From Pseudomonas delhiensis (GTDB lineage: Bacteria; Pseudomonadota; Gammaproteobacteria; Pseudomonadales; Pseudomonadaceae), in NCBI RefSeq assembly GCF_900187975.1, contig NZ_FZPC01000004.1, forward strand, positions 1-64,000: DNA of 64,000 bases, in the 5' to 3' direction. This document shows positions 35,090 through 42,851 of the stretch, one piece after another; positions within the stretch are counted from its first letter, which is position 1; every line of letters begins with the position of its first letter. The position numbers and the translations under genes were made by a program. The notes below the pieces were generated by a model. It was not told where the DNA came from and searched no databases. It was given only the letters and a program-made list of their open reading frames with translations.

Positions 35090-36082
35090 ATGAGTGCATT
35101 CAAGGCCCTCTGGGTCACCGAGTCCCCGCATGGCATCCACGAGCAGCAGGTGGTCGAGCGCGACACCAGCCAACTGCCGGCCGGCGAGGTGCTGATCCGG
35201 GTGCGGTATTCGTCGCTGAACTACAAGGATGCGTTGTCGGCCAGCGGCAACCGTGGCGTGACCCGCAAGTACCCGCACACCCCCGGCATCGATGCCGCCG
35301 GGGTGGTGGAGGAGTCCTCGGTGGGCGAGTTCGTCGTCGGCGACGAGGTGATAGTCACTGGCTACGACCTGGGGATGAACACCCCGGGCGGTTTCGGCCA
35401 GTACATCCGCGTGCCGGCCGCCTGGGTGATCAAGCGCCCGCAGGGCCTGAGCCTGCGCGAGGCGATGATCCTCGGCACCGCCGGCCTCACCGCGGCGCTG
35501 TGCGTCGACAAGCTGGAGCAGGCCGGGGTGACCCCGGCGGCCGGCCCGGTGCTGGTCACCGGCGCCAGCGGCGGCGTCGGCAGCATCGCGGTGATGCTGC
35601 TGGCCCAGCTGGGCTACAGCGTGGCGGCCTCCACCGGCAAGCTGGAGCAGGCCGAGTTCCTCAACGGCCTGGGCGCGCGGCAGATCATCGACCGCGCCAC
35701 CGTCGCCGACGGCGTCGACAAGCCGCTGCTCAAGGAGCAGTGGGCCGGCGCCGTGGACACCGTCGGCGGCGACATCCTGTTCAACGTGGTCAAGTCGCTG
35801 CAGTACGGCGGCAGCGTGGCCTGCTGCGGGCTGACCGCCGGCGCCGGGTTCAAGGCGACGGTGCTGCCGTTCATCCTGCGCGGGGTGAACCTGCTGGGCG
35901 TGGACTCGGTGGAACTGCCGCTGGTGGTCAAGGCCTCGATGTGGGACAAGCTCTCGCTGCAGTGGAAGCTGCCGCGCCTGGAGGAACTGGTCCGCGAGAT
36001 CCGCCTCGACGACCTGCCCACCGCCATCCACCAGATCCTCGCCGGCAAGCTGGTCGGCCGCCTGCTGGTGAACCTCGACTGA
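35090..36082 (+). CDS. acuI: YhdH/AcuI-type zinc-independent MDR reductase
   Basis: The 330-residue medium-chain reductase has an N-terminal GroES-like fold (SSLNYKDALSASGNRGVTRKYPHTPGIDAAG across residues 44-75, in parts) and the nucleotide-binding VTGASGGVGSIAV near 156-168. The family reduces acrylyl-CoA to propionyl-CoA with NADPH. The start at 35090 follows AGAAGGAGAG and gives the normal MSAFKALWV N-terminus; an upstream in-frame start adds only six residues. It lies 55 bp after sohB. Confidence 0.83.
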   Translation: MSAFKALWVTESPHGIHEQQVVERDTSQLPAGEVLIRVRYSSLNYKDALSASGNRGVTRKYPHTPGIDAAGVVEESSVGEFVVGDEVIVTGYDLGMNTPGGFGQYIRVPAAWVIKRPQGLSLREAMILGTAGLTAALCVDKLEQAGVTPAAGPVLVTGASGGVGSIAVMLLAQLGYSVAASTGKLEQAEFLNGLGARQIIDRATVADGVDKPLLKEQWAGAVDTVGGDILFNVVKSLQYGGSVACCGLTAGAGFKATVLPFILRGVNLLGVDSVELPLVVKASMWDKLSLQWKLPRLEELVREIRLDDLPTAIHQILAGKLVGRLLVNLD

Positions 36083-36104
36083 TACCCGTGCCGGGGCCGG
36101 GCGC

Positions 36105-36956
36105 TCAGCCCAGCTCCGGCAGCAGGTAGTCCTCCCACAGCGTGTCGGCGAACTGCTCGCGGAAGAAGCCGAAGTGGCCGATGCGCTTCACCCCCAGTTG
36201 CTCCGGGGCGATGCGCCGGCTCACCATGGGCGCGCTGCGGTAGAAACCCAGCAGCGCCTCGGTGCTGCGCAGGGACATCATCTCGTCGTCGGTGAAGGAC
36301 AGCGAAACGATGGGCGTGTGCACCGCCGAATAGCGGATGCGCATCTGCTCCCCCTCGCCCAGGGCGTACTGCGGGTGCAGGCACCAGCGCCGCCACTGCT
36401 CGATCACCCCGCGTGGCAGGTCGCCGACGATGCCCAGGCGGCGCCCGGGGAAGTAGCCCAGCAGCGGCGTGACGGTGGGCGCGATGAAGTGCCAGAGCAG
36501 CCAGGCGCGGCCGCGCAGGCCGGCCGTGTTGTCGCGCCAGTAGCCGCTGCCGCTGGCGATGCTGAAGGCCCGGGTGATGCGCGCGCGGCCATCGACGAAG
36601 GGCAGGATCTGCCCGCCCAGGCTGTGGCCGATCCAGTACAGCGGCTTTTCCCCCGCGGCCTCGGCCACCGCCGCGAGCACGGCGCTGCAGTCGTGGCGGC
36701 CCCAGTCGACGACGTTGGCCTTCACCTGCCGCAGCGGGCCGTTGCGCGACTGGCCCATGCCCTGGTAGTCGAAGGTGACGACCAGGTAGCCGCGCTCGGC
36801 CAGCCAGTTGGCAAAGGCGCCGTAGAACCGCTGCTCGACGCCCATGGCCGGGACGATCAGCGCGGCGCCGAGCATCTCGCCCGGCGGCCGGTACCAGTGG
36901 CTGGCCAGGCGCTGGCCCTGGCCGTTGTCGATCTCGCGAGGCTGCGGGGTGATCAT
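36105..36956 (-). CDS. Alpha/beta-fold hydrolase (YheT-like/BAAT-like)
   Basis: The 283-residue protein has the nucleophile elbow GHSLGGQ near residues 110-116, preceded by FDYQGMGQSR near 65, a likely catalytic Asp in SFTDDEMM near 213, and His in RIGHFGFFRE near 255-264. This is a serine hydrolase, but the substrate is not predictable. It is convergent with acuI and divergent from a tetR gene. The 131-bp gap with that gene has a clear operator, so the TetR protein probably represses this hydrolase. Confidence 0.8.
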   Translation of the reverse strand: MITPQPREIDNGQGQRLASHWYRPPGEMLGAALIVPAMGVEQRFYGAFANWLAERGYLVVTFDYQGMGQSRNGPLRQVKANVVDWGRHDCSAVLAAVAEAAGEKPLYWIGHSLGGQILPFVDGRARITRAFSIASGSGYWRDNTAGLRGRAWLLWHFIAPTVTPLLGYFPGRRLGIVGDLPRGVIEQWRRWCLHPQYALGEGEQMRIRYSAVHTPIVSLSFTDDEMMSLRSTEALLGFYRSAPMVSRRIAPEQLGVKRIGHFGFFREQFADTLWEDYLLPELG

Positions 36957-37034
36957 GGCTGCTTGCTCCTGGGGCTGGCCGGCTGCGTGGATTCGGATTG
37001 AAGAATGGCTGCGTGTCAGGGCAGTATACGAAGG

Positions 37035-37067
37035 CTAGAAATTAATTCTAGAAAAATATTCTAGAAA
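37035..37067. promoter_or_regulatory. Probable TetR operator with 13-bp repeat
   Basis: CTAGAAA occurs three times at 37035, 37048 and 37061, an exact 13-bp period. The second and third copies form the palindrome TTCTAGAA-AAATA-TTCTAGAA, and the first two form CTAGAAATTAATTCTAG. It lies in an AT-rich island in the divergent gap, about 20 bp before the tetR start. Autoregulation and control of the hydrolase gene are inferred. Confidence 0.6.
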
Positions 37068-37087
37068 CGATCCGCACAAGGAACCCC

Positions 37088-37666
37088 ATGGGCCGAGCTT
37101 CCCGCAAAGACGACATCCTCCAGGCCGCGCTGGCCTGCTTCAGCGAATCCGGCGTGGACGCCACCACCATCGAGATGATCCGCGACCGCTCCGGCGCCAG
37201 CATCGGCAGCCTGTACCACCATTTCGGCAACCGCGAGCGGATCATCGGCGCGCTCTACCTGGAAGGCATCGGCCAATACGCGGCCCTGCTCGACGCCGGG
37301 CTGCGGGAGGGCATGGGCGCCGAGGCCACGGTCAAGCTGTTCGTCACCTGCTACATCGACTGGGTGGTGGCGCACCCGGACTGGGCCCGCTTCATCCTGC
37401 ACAACCGCGGCCGGGTGGAGGCGGGGGAGATGGGCGAGCAACTGCGCGAGGCCAACCGCCAGCAGGGCCGGCGCATCGCCGAGCTGCTGGCCGTGCACCG
37501 CCAGGCCGGCGCCTTCCGCGAAATGCCCTTCGAGCTGTTCAACTCGGTGGTGATAGGCCCCACCCACGACTACGTGCGCAACTGGCTGGCCGGCCGCACC
37601 CGGGTGGAGCTGGCCGACTGCCGGGACCTGCTGGCGCAGATCGCCTGGGAGAGTGTGCGGGCGTAG
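37088..37666 (+). CDS. TetR/AcrR-family transcriptional regulator
   Basis: The 192-residue protein has an N-terminal TetR HTH (about residues 1-50; ILQAALACFSESGVDATTIE then IRDRSGASIGSLYHHFGNRE), followed by an all-helical ligand domain. The start lies 20 bp after a striking CTAGAAA operator array shared with the divergent hydrolase gene. The ligand is unknown. The gene is followed by a repeat island. Confidence 0.87.
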   Translation: MGRASRKDDILQAALACFSESGVDATTIEMIRDRSGASIGSLYHHFGNRERIIGALYLEGIGQYAALLDAGLREGMGAEATVKLFVTCYIDWVVAHPDWARFILHNRGRVEAGEMGEQLREANRQQGRRIAELLAVHRQAGAFREMPFELFNSVVIGPTHDYVRNWLAGRTRVELADCRDLLAQIAWESVRA

Positions 37667-37699
37667 GGGAGGGGGCCGGGAGTCCGGTGCGGTTGGCGA

Positions 37700-38240
37700 G
37701 GCCGATCGCGGATAACGCCGTAGGCGTTATGCGCCCTACGGGTCAGGATGACGCCTGATTCTCCAGCCGCTTGGGACGGTCCCCTCTCCCGCTTGCGGGA
37801 GAGGGTTGGGGAGAGGGCGCGGAGCCAACCCCAGGCACCGTGGCCGCCGGCAAGCGCCATTCGCGAGCAAGCTCGCTCCCACGAAGAGCAACACGGCGTG
37901 GTCTCCAAGGCCGTTGTTTCTACGACCCTGCCCAGCCGTAGGGCGAATAACCGTTCGCGGTTATCCGCCGCCATCCGTGCCGCCGGGGTGTCCGGCGTGG
38001 CGGGTGAATCCAATCGCGGACGGAGTTGCGCTCCTACGACGGTGCTTCCTGGAACTGTAGGAGCGGACTCCGTCCGCGATCATGGCGGATAACGCCATAG
38101 GCGTTATGCGCCCTACGGGTCAGGATGACGCCTGATTCTCCAGCCGCTCGGGACGGCCCCCTCTCCCTTCAGAGAGAGGGTTGGGGAGAGGGCGCGGAGC
38201 CAATCCCAAGCACTGTGGCCACCGGGAAACGCCATTCTAC
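37700..38240. repeat. Palindromic-repeat island with a 376-bp-spaced duplication
   Basis: A block of about 150 bp starting GCGGATAACGCC at about 37709 is repeated from 38085, both running through GGGTCAGGATGACGCCTGAT and CTCTCCC palindromes. Between them lie a GTTCGCGAGCAAGCTCGC-type repeat near 37858, GTAGGGCGAATAACCGTTCG at 37937 and two GTAGGAGCG hairpins near 38030-38080. The 630-bp space between tetR and the DUF934 gene holds no credible gene. Confidence 0.82.
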
Positions 38241-38255
38241 GAGGAGCGGGAAACG

Positions 38256-38284
38256 AAAAAGCCCCGCCAGGGCAGGGCTTCTTC
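38256..38284 (-). terminator. Terminator of the cysI-DUF934 operon
   Basis: AAGCCC at 38259-38264 pairs with GGGCTT at 38275-38280; the inner GCC/GGC extends the stem. On the minus strand it is followed by TTTTTCG. It lies 13 bp past the DUF934 stop codon. Confidence 0.8.
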
Positions 38285-38296
38285 ATATCGCGGCGA

Positions 38297-38800
38297 TCAG
38301 GCCAGCTGCCGCCGGCGGAACAGCGGCTGCGGCTGGGTCACCGAAGTCTGGTAGACCTCGCTGAAGTCCTCCAGGCTGGCCAGCGCGTCGTGCGGGTCGC
38401 GGTCGGCGCGGATGGCGTAGGCGTCGAAACCGCAGCTCTGCATGTAGAACAGCTGGTCGCGCAGCACGTCGCCGATGGCGCGCACTTCGCCCTTGTAGCC
38501 GTAGCGCTCGCGCAGCAGGCGCGCGGTGCTGAAGCCGCGGCCGTCGGTGAAGGCCGGGAAGTTCACCGCGATCACCTGGAACCTGTCCAGGTCGCCGGCG
38601 ATGGCCTCGGGTTCCTCGTCGGCGTCCAGCCACACGCCCAGGCCGCCGTCGCGGCCGCGCAGGGCGGGGCCGTGTTCCAGCCACAGGTTCAGCGGGATGA
38701 TCACGTCGTCGCTGTTGGGCACGCTTTCCAGGGGGGCGTCCTTGGGCAGCAGGTGCCAGCGGTCGTCGACCACTTCGCGGTGCTTAATGATTCGCTGCAT
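38297..38800 (-). CDS. DUF934-family protein linked to sulfite reductase
   Basis: The 167-residue protein has the DUF934 hallmarks VIIPLNLWLEHGPALRGRDG and VNFPAFTDGRGFSTARLLRE, with QLFYMQSCGFDAYAI near residue 130. Family members sit next to cysI or cysH in proteobacteria and are assumed to help sulfite reduction, perhaps as an electron-transfer or assembly partner, though the mechanism is not established to my knowledge. The start codon overlaps the last 17 bp of cysI, showing translational coupling. Confidence 0.85.
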   Translation of the reverse strand: MQRIIKHREVVDDRWHLLPKDAPLESVPNSDDVIIPLNLWLEHGPALRGRDGGLGVWLDADEEPEAIAGDLDRFQVIAVNFPAFTDGRGFSTARLLRERYGYKGEVRAIGDVLRDQLFYMQSCGFDAYAIRADRDPHDALASLEDFSEVYQTSVTQPQPLFRRRQLA

Positions 38801-40442
38801 ATACGCGCTCCTTGAAGGGGTCGATGCCGATGCGGCGGTAGGTGTCGAGGAAGCGTTCCTCTTCGGTGCGCCGCTCGACGTAGACCTTGATCAGCTTCTC
38901 GATCACGTCGGCCATCTGGTCCTGGGCGAAGGACGGGCCGAGGATCTGCGCCAGGCTGGCTTCGCGGCCGGCGCTGCCGCCGAGGGACACCTGGTAGAAC
39001 TCCTCGCCCTTCTTGTCCACCCCGAGGATGCCGATGTGGCCCACGTGGTGGTGGCCGCAGGCGTTCATGCAGCCGGAGATGTTGAGGTCGATGTCGCCGA
39101 TGTCGAACAGGTAGTCGAGGTCGTCGAAGCGGCGCTGGATGGCCTCGGCCACCGGGATCGACTTGGCGTTGGCCAGGGAGCAGAAGTCGCCGCCCGGGCA
39201 GCAGATGATGTCGGTCAGCAGGCCCACGTTGGGGCTGGCGAAGCCCAGCTCGCGCAGTTCGCCCCAGAGGGTGAACAGCTGCGCCTGCTCGACGTCGGCG
39301 AGGATGATGTTCTGGTTATGGCTGTTGCGCACTTCGCCGAAGCTGTAGCGGTCGGCCAGCTCGGCGATGGCGTCCAGCTGCTTGTCGGTCACGTCGCCCG
39401 GTGCGGTGCCGGTGGGCTTGAGCGACAGGGTCACGGCGACGTAGCCGGGTTTCTTGTGGGCGAAGGTGTTGCGCTCGCGCCAGCGGGCGAAGCCGGGGTG
39501 CTCGGCGTCCAGGGCGGCGAGGGCGGCGTCCTGGTCTTCCAGGGCCTTGTAGGCCGGGTCGACGAAGAACGCGGAAACGCGCTGCACTTCCGCCTCGGTC
39601 AGGGTGCTGGGGCCGTCCTTGAGGTGCGCCCATTCGGCGTTGACCTTCTCGGCGAAGACTTCCGGGGTCAGCGCCTTGACCAGGATCTTGATGCGCGCCT
39701 TGAACTTGTTGTCGCGGCGGCCGTAGCGGTTGTACACGCGCAGGATGGCGTCCAGGTACGACAGCAGGTGCTGCCAGGGCAGGAATTCATTGATGAAGCT
39801 GCCGACGATCGGGGTGCGGCCCAGGCCGCCGCCGACCAGCACGCGGAAGCCCAGTTCGCCGGCCTCGTTCTTCACCGCTTCCAGGCCGATGTCGTGCACC
39901 TCGATGGCGGCGCGGTCGCTCGCGGCGCCATTGACGGCGATCTTGAACTTGCGCGGCAGGTGGGCGAACTCGGGGTGGAAGGTCGACCACTGGCGGATGA
40001 TCTCGCACCAGGGACGCGGGTCCACCAGCTCGTCGCGGGCGATGCCGGCGAACTGGTCGGTGGTGGTGTTGCGGATGCAGTTGCCGCTGGTCTGGATCGA
40101 GTGCATCTGCACGGTGGCCAGTTCGGCGAGGATGTCCGGCACGTCTTCCAGCGCCGGCCAGTTGAACTGCACGTTCTGCCGGGTACTGATGTGGGCGTAG
40201 CCCTTGTCGTAGTCGCGGGCGATCTGCGCCAGCTTGCGCAGCTGCCGGGAGGCGAGCAGGCCGTAGGGTACGGCGATACGCAGCATCGGCGCATAGCGCT
40301 GGATGTACAGGCCGTTCTGCAGACGCAGCGGGCGGAATTCCTCGCCGGTCAGTTCGCCCGCCAGGTAGCGGCGGGTCTGATCGCGGAACTGCTTGACGCG
40401 ATCCTCTACGATCCTCTGATCGTATTCGTCGTATACGTACAT
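38784..40442 (-). CDS. cysI: Sulfite reductase, siroheme-[4Fe-4S] subunit
   Basis: The 552-residue protein has two ferredoxin-like and two siroheme-binding halves. The cluster ligands are in TDIICCPGGDFCSLANAKS near residues 408-425 and NISGCMNACGHHHVGHIGI near 452-470, and the substrate-binding TSGNCIRNTTTDQ lies near 118. It reduces sulfite to sulfide for cysteine synthesis. I start at 40442 (MYVYDEYDQ); the 24 extra upstream residues are not family-like. No cysJ lies nearby, so electrons probably come from ferredoxin or another donor. Confidence 0.92.
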   Translation of the reverse strand: MYVYDEYDQRIVEDRVKQFRDQTRRYLAGELTGEEFRPLRLQNGLYIQRYAPMLRIAVPYGLLASRQLRKLAQIARDYDKGYAHISTRQNVQFNWPALEDVPDILAELATVQMHSIQTSGNCIRNTTTDQFAGIARDELVDPRPWCEIIRQWSTFHPEFAHLPRKFKIAVNGAASDRAAIEVHDIGLEAVKNEAGELGFRVLVGGGLGRTPIVGSFINEFLPWQHLLSYLDAILRVYNRYGRRDNKFKARIKILVKALTPEVFAEKVNAEWAHLKDGPSTLTEAEVQRVSAFFVDPAYKALEDQDAALAALDAEHPGFARWRERNTFAHKKPGYVAVTLSLKPTGTAPGDVTDKQLDAIAELADRYSFGEVRNSHNQNIILADVEQAQLFTLWGELRELGFASPNVGLLTDIICCPGGDFCSLANAKSIPVAEAIQRRFDDLDYLFDIGDIDLNISGCMNACGHHHVGHIGILGVDKKGEEFYQVSLGGSAGREASLAQILGPSFAQDQMADVIEKLIKVYVERRTEEERFLDTYRRIGIDPFKERVYAANH

Positions 40443-40679
40443 GAAAAATCCTGCTGTCAGGCTATAGCGCTCGGGCGTACTACGCTTCCGAGCGCGCACG
40501 GCAACGCGCTCCACGCGGAGTGGCGGGCAAGATACCAGTTAGGGAATATGCGTAAAAGTGAAGTTTGAGTATATGGCGAGAACTTTCTGATATAAGCGCC
40601 GTATCCGTCGCAACCTTCTCCGCCGGCAGGTGCCGCGAAAGGGGCGCGGAACCTGGCCGCACGCCCCTCGCAGGTTCCC

Positions 40680-41174
40680 TCAGCCCTCGCGGCCGTGGGC
40701 CTGGTCGCCCAGCCGGGCGGTATCGACGCGGACGAAGATGGAGTCGCCGATGGCGGTCAGCACGTCGCCGGCATACACCTCGCAGATGATCCGGCTCTTG
40801 CGCCCCAGCTCGCCCTCCACGTGCGCGCGCAGGGTCAGCGGCACACCCATCGGGGTGGGCTTGATGAACTTGATGCCGAGGTGGCCGGTGACGCAGTCCA
40901 GGCGCGGCAGGCTGCCCGGCTCGCGGCCTTCGGCGCGGTAGTGGTAGGCCATGGCCGTCCAGTTCGAGTGGCAGTCCACCAGCATGGCGATCAGGCCGCC
41001 GTAGACCAGTTCCGGCCAACCGGTGTACTTGGCCTCGGGCAGGTGCTCGGCCATGACGTGGATGCCGTCCTCGTGCCAGTAGCTCTTGATGTGCAGGCCG
41101 TGGGGGTTGCTGCCGCCGCAGCCGTAGCAGATGCCTTCGGGCGCGGCGCGGTCTTGCAGGGAGAGGTTTTCCAT
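40680..41174 (-). CDS. PaaI-like hotdog thioesterase
   Basis: The 164-residue protein is a single hotdog domain with YTGWPELVYGGLIAMLVDCH around residues 50-70, the HGG-like turn and active-site region of PaaI/acyl-CoA thioesterases, and VTGHLGIKFIKPTPMG near 96. A CYGCGGSNPHGL motif near 16-27 resembles a Cys pair found in THEM4-like thioesterases. Substrate unknown. The start at 41174 drops a 20-residue upstream extension. It is upstream of cysI on the same strand, with 237 bp between. Confidence 0.8.
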   Translation of the reverse strand: MENLSLQDRAAPEGICYGCGGSNPHGLHIKSYWHEDGIHVMAEHLPEAKYTGWPELVYGGLIAMLVDCHSNWTAMAYHYRAEGREPGSLPRLDCVTGHLGIKFIKPTPMGVPLTLRAHVEGELGRKSRIICEVYAGDVLTAIGDSIFVRVDTARLGDQAHGREG

Positions 41175-41319
41175 GGTGACGCCTTGTTCTTGTTGCGGAA
41201 ATCGCCCCAGCCTAGCCGGTTTCGCCGCCTGCATGAAGGGCCGCGCCTTGTCGCTGCCCGTGCCCTGGTCTTAACTGCTGGTGGGTCCACCGAAAACAGC
41301 AAGAACAAATGGGGGAAAC

Positions 41320-41433
41320 ATGAGCGAAGAATCCCGTAACGACAATCGCGACAGCGTGATCGACGCCCGCGCGGCCTTCATCCTCATCCTGCTGGTGGTG
41401 GCTACGGCGATATTCTGGGTGAGCCATCAGTAA
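41320..41433 (+). CDS. Small single-span membrane protein (37 residues)
   Basis: A 38-codon frame with ATG after GGGGGA encodes MSEESRNDNRDSVIDARAAF followed by a hydrophobic helix (ILILLVVATAIFWVS) and HQ. The charged N-terminus is probably cytoplasmic. It lies 21 bp upstream of the periplasmic binding-protein gene on the same strand, so it may be co-transcribed. I know no family; the good ribosome-binding site, bias in codon use and typical single-span shape argue that it is real. Confidence 0.6.
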   Translation: MSEESRNDNRDSVIDARAAFILILLVVATAIFWVSHQ

Positions 41434-41454
41434 TTTCCGCTCCACCGGTCAGGG

Positions 41455-42600
41455 TTGAGCGAACACAATGAAGGCAAATGGCTATACTTCACCGGCTTCT
41501 GGTCGGTGGGGTGTGGGTTCTTGAGTCTTCTGTGCAGGTCCTGGCTGCTGGTCGCCGGTCTGTTGCTGTCGTTGGGCAGCCAGGCGGCGTCGGTGGTGTT
41601 CCTCAACCCGGGACGGTCCGACGAACCCTACTGGGTCAGCTATACCCGCTTCATGCAGGCCGCCGCCGACGACCTGGGCATGCCGCTGCGCGTGCTCTAC
41701 GCCGAGCGCGACCCGCAGCGCTCGCTGCAGCAGGCGCGCGAGCTGCTGCGTGACGGCCGGCTCCCCGACTACCTGGTGTTCACCAACGAGGGCTACATCG
41801 GCCCGGAGCTGCTGCGCCTGTTCGCCGACACCCCCGTGCGCCTGTTCACCGTTAATCACATGCTGACCGCCGACCAGCAGCGCATCGTCGGCGGCAGCCG
41901 CGAGCGCTACCGCAACTGGATCGGCAGCCTGGTGGCCAACGAGGAGGAGGCGGGCTACCTGATGGCCCACCGCCTGCTCAAGGCCGGCACGGCGGCGGGA
42001 CGGGGGCTGGACCTGCTGGCCTTCTCCGGGCTCGCCCAGGCGCCGGTGGCGCAGTTGCGCGAGCAGGGCATGCGCCGGGCGCTGGCCGACTTCCCGCGGG
42101 CCCGGCTGCTGCAGGTGGTGTACGGCGGCTGGGACCGCCAGCGCGCCTATGAGCAGGCGCAGCAGCTGCTGCGCCGCTACCCGCAGGTGCGGCTGGTCTG
42201 GTCGGCCAACGACGAGATGGCCTTCGGCGCCATGAAGGCGGCCCGCGAGGCCGGCCACGTGCCGGGGCGCGACATGCTGTTCAGCGGCCTGAACAATTCC
42301 CAGGAGCTGCTTTCGGCGGTGGTCGACGGCAGCATCAGCGTGGCCATGAGCGGCCATTTCACCCTCGGCGGCTGGACCATGGTGCTGCTGCACGACTACG
42401 ACGCCGGGGTGGACTTCGCCGCCCATGGCGGCAAGGACCGCCAGTTGCCGGTGTTCATCCTGCTGGACAAGAGGCGCGCGGAAAAGCTGCGCGGCAGCCT
42501 GGCGCGCCCCGGCTATGGCGTGGATTTCCGTGCGCTCAGCCTGGCCCTGCACCCCGGGCAGAAGGATTACCGCTTCAGCCTGCGGCCCCTGCTCGACTAG
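41455..42600 (+). CDS. Orphan periplasmic sugar-binding-protein-like protein
   Basis: The protein (381 residues from the TTG at 41455) has a late signal peptide, with a hydrophobic stretch at about 28-43 ending SQA near 45. A periplasmic-binding-protein fold related to RbsB/LacI-like proteins follows (VVFLNPGRSDEPYW, TNEGYIGPELLRLFADTPV, SANDEMAFGAMKAAREAGH). No permease or ATPase gene is adjacent, so it may feed a sensor or a distant transporter. The start is uncertain: no ATG is in frame upstream of the signal peptide, and GTG at 41506 or TTG at 41521 would give a more ordinary signal peptide. Confidence 0.72.
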   Translation: MSEHNEGKWLYFTGFWSVGCGFLSLLCRSWLLVAGLLLSLGSQAASVVFLNPGRSDEPYWVSYTRFMQAAADDLGMPLRVLYAERDPQRSLQQARELLRDGRLPDYLVFTNEGYIGPELLRLFADTPVRLFTVNHMLTADQQRIVGGSRERYRNWIGSLVANEEEAGYLMAHRLLKAGTAAGRGLDLLAFSGLAQAPVAQLREQGMRRALADFPRARLLQVVYGGWDRQRAYEQAQQLLRRYPQVRLVWSANDEMAFGAMKAAREAGHVPGRDMLFSGLNNSQELLSAVVDGSISVAMSGHFTLGGWTMVLLHDYDAGVDFAAHGGKDRQLPVFILLDKRRAEKLRGSLARPGYGVDFRALSLALHPGQKDYRFSLRPLLD

Positions 42601-42815
42601 ACCCCCGCCAGGTGCAGCACCAGGCGCACCAGGGCATAGAGCAGCAGGACGAAGACCAGGGTGAAGGCAACGCCGAGGAAGATGAAGTGGCTGGGTTTGC
42701 CATGGCTGAAGTCGCGGGCGCGGTTCTTCCCGCTCTGCACGCCGAAGGCGGCGGCCAGCACGCTGTGCAGCATCTGCCAGAAGCTCGGCGGGCGGTTCTG
42801 CGAATCGTCGTTCAT
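42597..42815 (-). CDS. DUF2970-family small membrane protein
   Basis: The 72-residue protein has SFWQMLHSVLAAAFGVQSGKNRARDF, the DUF2970 signature, in its first half (split here over residues 11-36). A single C-terminal membrane helix follows (FIFLGVAFTLVFVLLLYALV). Function is unknown. It is convergent with the binding-protein gene, overlapping its stop by four bases, and lies 36 bp from the MATE gene on the same strand. Confidence 0.78.
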   Translation of the reverse strand: MNDDSQNRPPSFWQMLHSVLAAAFGVQSGKNRARDFSHGKPSHFIFLGVAFTLVFVLLLYALVRLVLHLAGV

Positions 42816-42851
42816 GGAAGCCTCCTTAGCTGCCGGAAAGCATAGCCGGCC

